NCBI GenBank assembly: GCA_036023115.1
Contig: JAYKKT010000064.1
Location: 10,066,001-10,130,000 of the forward strand
Length of the DNA stretch: 64,000 bases
Reading direction: 5' to 3'
DNA from: Brasenia schreberi
Taxonomy: Eukaryota; Streptophyta; Magnoliopsida; Nymphaeales; Cabombaceae
Both the position numbers and the translations under genes were made by a program. Under the pieces are notes generated by a model that had not been told where the DNA came from, ran no database searches, and was given only the letters and a program-made list of their open reading frames with translations. Numbering within the stretch: the stretch's first letter is position 1; each line of letters starts with the position of its first letter. Shown one piece after another: positions 60,311 to 64,000 of this stretch.

Positions 60311-60335
60311 TGGGTGTAACATCTATTTTTCACCC

Positions 60336-60349
60336 AACTTGAGGGAGAG
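60336..60349 (+). other. Copia-2 polypurine tract
   Basis: ACTTGAGGGAGAG lies immediately before the 3' LTR, close to CAACTTGAGGGGGAG of many plant copia elements. Confidence 0.88.
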
Positions 60350-60651
60350 TGTTGAAGATTACCTAGAATCTGCTTTTGTAATTAAGGTTTATATAGTTAT
60401 GCTTTTGTAATTAAGGTTTATATAGTTATCGTTTTTAAAGGTACCTTTAAATAAAGCCTCGTTAATGGTACTTTAGTAATTAAGAGATTGTAATATAGTA
60501 TTTAAAGGGGAGAAACCCTTAACCGTCTACAGCAAAATATTATGAATTGAAGAAAGTGAATAGGGCGGCTGCAAGTATGGGCCGATTCTCGTCCATCTTC
60601 TTTGTTGTTTCTTGTGTAATCTGATGAATGGATGTGTAGAAATATCGATCA
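60350..60651 (+). repeat. Copia-2 3' LTR
   Basis: 302 bp, same length and ends as the 5' LTR; about 15 substitutions and no indels between them by eye. Confidence 0.95.
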
Positions 60652-60936
60652 CCAACATCTCGTATTGAAAATATAATGGATCTTACCTTCCTAGCTTCAA
60701 GGCTTACTCACTGCCCATCTAGCTGACTTATGCCCATTTGTTGAGTTACCAATAAAATCATATGGTAACTTGAAATCGGCCAATCTCATACCTATTTGAG
60801 TTAAAAAAAAGTTGTTTTAACGAAGATGCGAGTACCTCAACTTCTAATAGCAAACTTATTTTATTTTTGTTCTATTAAAGTATACAACCTACATCCTCGA
60901 TAACATACTTTCGAAAAATGTTATAGGTGGGCAATA

Positions 60937-61460
60937 TGTTATTGTAAATAGGTGAAAAGAAACTCGAAGATCCACTTCCAAGATTAATCGCCCACTTTCT
61001 CATATAAGCAAATGCAAGGAATGTTAAGAGGCACTAAGAAAAATTGTCACAATATGATTTATGAGTCACTATCTCATGAATAGACATGAAGAATTCCCAC
61101 TAAAATTAACCCCATATCCTAGGAGTTTTAGAGGAGTGGAGAAAGGTATGAAATCAGCAAATCATCAACTAATTAAAGAGAAGATTGCCCACCTTGTAGA
61201 GGCATCAATCATCACATATCAACTTATTTGTTTCATTTACTTCTTAGTTGTAATTAGTAGTAGTAATTGCAATATTTCTTTTTAGTCTATAAAATCCTCT
61301 TTTCATTCTTCATTGCTTTCCTTTCGTGAGTTTGGTCTTTCTACATTCATGTGCATAATAAAACCCACAAACATCAGTTCATCAAAAGTCTATCATAAAT
61401 TACAAAATTCATGTCTTTATGAATTTCATTTTTTCTTGAGAAAACTCATGAAAACCTTTA
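60937..61460 (+). repeat. Family N copy 2, truncated 3' LTR
   Basis: Starts TGTTATTG after a polypurine-like tract. It includes GATTGCCCACCTTGTAGAGG, ATCAATCATCACATATCAAC, a TATA-like CTATAAAATCC (about 61289) and TTGCTTTCCTTTCGTGAGTT. These match the minus-strand LTRs at 50.9-50.3 and 54.1-53.9 kb. Confidence 0.75.
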
Positions 61461-61719
61461 GAAAGTTCAAGAAGAGCTTCAAAATGTCACACTGGAGCCC
61501 TAATTGTGACCAGTCCTGGATGGGTATCATTAAGCAATATCCCAGGGACCCTACTTCACTTGATTCTCTCAAGCTCTATGATTTCTAGCATGCCTTGCAC
61601 TACATTGAAGTATCTATCTGGACCATTCATTCCATTTTAAATTGAGTCGTTTTGATGACAACCTATATGCAAATAAAAGATTTCTTGAAATCATCAACCT
61701 TTATACTTCATCCTTAATT
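61461..61719. other. Unassigned, after LTR truncation
   Basis: No similarity to the other family N LTRs and no domain recognised. Confidence 0.35.
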
Positions 61720-61905
61720 TCACCTTGTTGAAGAAGATAGGGAAGCAAGAAACAAATATAAGGATAAGGGATAATCTTGTCGAAGTCCACGCTTAGAGGA
61801 AAAATAACCATGTAGCAGGCCACGCAAAAGAACAGAGTAGTTCACTATAGAGATGCACTGCTTGACCCAAAAGATCGACACACTGTCAAATCCCATCATT
61901 CTCAT
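61720..61905 (-). pseudogene. L1-type LINE reverse transcriptase fragment
   Basis: Minus-strand frame: MGFDSVSIFWVKQCISIVNY, YSVLLRGLLHGYFSSKRGLR and QDYPLSLYLF. This is the RT segment before the catalytic FADD box in plant L1 elements, where QGDPLSPYLF is usual. Only about 60 codons remain. Confidence 0.8.
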
Positions 61906-62929
61906 TATAAACCAAAAATGGCATTTCTATATATGGTTATATGCCTTGCACATGTGAACCTTAATCTCTATATCATGACAAGAACCAACTCTTTGGTTTT
62001 CAAGAAATGCATAAACTCGTGTTTGACCAATATATTGTAGATGTTGAAGGCTTCTAGAGAGATGTTGGCTTATGCAAAAATATATTTATGCACAAATGTC
62101 TTCAAGGCACGGGTTATATTATTCTTTAGGCTTATTGGCTGCCTTTGGTATCAAAAGATTGAGTCCAAATGGTGTTTGGTGAATTTCTACGGGATAAAGT
62201 GAAGACTCCTTGACTCACCTTACACTAGGCAATCAAGTCCTAGACAAGCCACTGAAAAGTCAAGCCCTTAGGCCTTATACGAAACTCGAGACATTCTTAG
62301 TTTCATTGAGAGTGACATGGCCTATTTTCAGCCACACATGTACTAGTTTGGTTAGCCTACTTCATTTCTCACATTATGGCTTATGTGGCTTTTTACCAGC
62401 CACTTCTTTAAGTTAGTTGTCTCGCCGCCTATTTGAAAACCCTCTTACGATCTCCCACCATTTTCAAATACATTCAAATTTATTATTATACCAAATCTTA
62501 TATTTTCAATAAAGGTATCTCGAGGATTTAAATCTTTATCTAGTAAGTAGTGAGTTTTACTCATTCGAATTGGGATGATATACAAGCATTGAACCGTCCA
62601 ATCCATAAAAACAAATATGCACAACATACATATAAGATCAGGACAATCAGTCATATCCATAATTTAGTCAATACATTTAAAGTAATATTGTGTCTTTGTG
62701 TCCTTTTCATGAAAATTCCATGACTAAGACTCCATGAAGTGGCCCCACTTCATACTCATATAGGTAGGCTCTATTTGAAGTGCCTCCTAGAAAAGCACTC
62801 CAATAGATATTTGTTATACGTCTATTAGGAGTAGAGATCAGTATGAACTTATCACTTTTATGAGACCAAGTAATTTTTACATTCGGTTGCTTAATTAGCA
62901 AGCACTTGCAATCACTCTGATAATGTATT
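61906..62929. other. AT-rich DNA, nothing recognised
   Basis: Minus-strand short frames do not match the RT expected after the copia fragment that follows, so that element is truncated or rearranged here. Confidence 0.35.
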
Positions 62930-64000
62930 TTGGTTCAAATTTCTCAAACCTTAAAAGTTATTTAAGTATGAGTCAAGTTTAAATCATTGGTGATTTTATT
63001 AGTAGACTTAAGACCTATCTTGATTGACGTTTTATGCACCAAATCCTGTTCAACCTTTCATTAAATGACATACTAGTATCAGTTCCATTAGGTTTCAGAT
63101 CATATTTATTTTCATAAACACATCTTTTGACTCTAGAAACTAAGGTAAATCTAGGTTCTTGAAAAATTACATCTCTAGGCTCAATCACTATAATGACCAC
63201 GAATGTATAGGCTTTACTATTTCAGCTAATCAATCAATTCATTTTTCTCTCACTTTCTTTCTTATAGGTTATAAAACTTTTAATATTACCCAACAACTCC
63301 AAACCTTTATATGGTTTAGGTTATGATTTCTTTTCTTTTAGAGCTCATATGGGGTTATCTTATTTCTTATGCTAGTTGCTATATTTAAAATATTCATCGA
63401 CATGACCTCATGTCAATAGTCATTAGATAAGACATTGATTCACCATTTCTACTAACACTCAATTTTTCTTTTCAACTATATTATTTTATTTGAATAAGGA
63501 GTTGTTACTTGGTTTATAATACCTGTGGACTCAAAATAATTTGGATTATAATATTTACCTCTCATATATGATCTTAAGCATTTAATGAAAGTTTCATGTT
63601 GTAATTTTGCTTGCAATTTGAAACCTTGAATTTTTAAAGTCTCATCTTCATAATGCAACAAGTACATATGGTTATGTCTAGTGCAATCATCTTAATGTAA
63701 CAAAGCATTTCTTGCTACCAATTATAAGCAAATCATGCAAATCACATACATCAAAATGTATCAACTCTAATACTTAAGAATTTTTTTTGCTTTAGAAAAG
63801 GAAATTCAAGTGGTAAGAATGCAAATTGTACATGATTTGTCGGATTTATTCATTTTAGAAATCCAATTAGATCTTACCATATCATTTAATTTCCTGAAAT
63901 TAGCATGCCCCAAAATGATAATGCCAAACATCATAAAAATCAACAATATAAGAAGAAACTACTCTTATTCATTATAACATTTAACTTAAATATATCATTA
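62930..64000 (-). pseudogene. Copia integrase remnant 3, runs off the window
   Basis: On the minus strand: CLRSYMRGKYYNPNYFESTG, IINQVTTPYS (63667-63476; integrase core after the second Asp, where CLRSDRGGEY is usual), then LVEMVNQCLI, NKITPYEL, and EPRDVIFQEPRF near 63170. These are ordered integrase-to-RT linker blocks of a copia polyprotein, heavily interrupted. The upstream part lies beyond 64000. It differs from copia-1 and copia-2 in sequence. Confidence 0.75.

Larger units (their letters stand above)
55100..60651 (+). mobile_element. Ty1/copia retrotransposon 2
   Basis: 5552-bp element with the 5-bp TSD CCAAC (55095-55099 and 60652-60656). Two 302-bp LTRs, primer site directly after the 5' LTR, gag, protease, integrase, RT, RNase H, polypurine tract. 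By eye the LTRs differ at about 15 of 302 positions (5%), so the insertion is old. Coding region disrupted throughout. It inserted into family N copy 2. Confidence 0.95.
54230..61460 (+). mobile_element. Family N copy 2, inverted, split by copia-2
   Basis: The interior runs from about 54230 to 55094 and resumes at 60652 after the copia-2 insertion. It reaches a polypurine-like TTATAGGTGGGCAATA and a 3' LTR at 60937 that starts TGTTATTG. The LTR is recognisable to about 61460 and then diverges, so it is truncated. No 5' LTR is present upstream of 54230. It is inverted relative to copy 1. Confidence 0.65.

Overview
The window looks like nuclear DNA of a flowering plant. The evidence is two plant host genes (an EXO70 exocyst subunit and a group IId WRKY factor), plant-type Ty1/copia, Ty3/gypsy-like, RTE and L1 retroelements, tRNA-headed SINEs, and long (AT)n and (GA)n microsatellites. 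Gene density is very low and most bases are transposon-derived or unassigned AT-rich DNA. I cannot name the species.

Layout. 1-8.2 kb: intergenic DNA with SINEs of at least two families, several with near-perfect target-site duplications (TSDs), a tandem duplication and long AT microsatellites. 8.26-11.5 kb: a frameshifted RTE-clade LINE on the minus strand, with an extra copy of its own 3' end. 15.34-17.39 kb: a single-exon, intact EXO70G-like gene (minus). 23.2-25.1 kb: an 1875-bp solo LTR with palindromes around its promoter. 26.18-27.49 kb: a three-exon WRKY IId gene (minus), rebuilt here from splice sites, with an in-frame TAG at codon 48. 29.6-30.0 kb: two SINEs. 34.10-35.12 kb: a small hAT element with 8-bp TSD.

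35.56-45.21 kb: a decayed copia element whose 3' LTR is split by a 3505-bp LTR-like insertion with its own TSD. That insertion carries a fragment of a PPR-DYW gene. 45.6-46.05 kb: an 82-92 bp minisatellite. 48.4-49.3 kb: an L1 remnant. 49.7-61.5 kb: two inverted copies of a non-autonomous LTR element family that share an unrecognised coding region. One LTR holds a 47-bp RTE tail insertion with perfect 16-bp TSD. The other copy is split by a second copia element (55.10-60.65 kb, two 302-bp LTRs). 61.7-64.0 kb: L1 and copia remnants on the minus strand.

The host genes do not form a visible functional unit: EXO70 belongs to exocytic vesicle tethering and the WRKY to transcriptional control. I found no convincing new biological system. 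The most unusual items are the nested non-autonomous LTR family with its conserved unknown protein, the LTR that captured a PPR fragment, the WRKY nonsense codon, and the two SINE families with similar 3' tails. All mismatch counts and homologies were made by eye.
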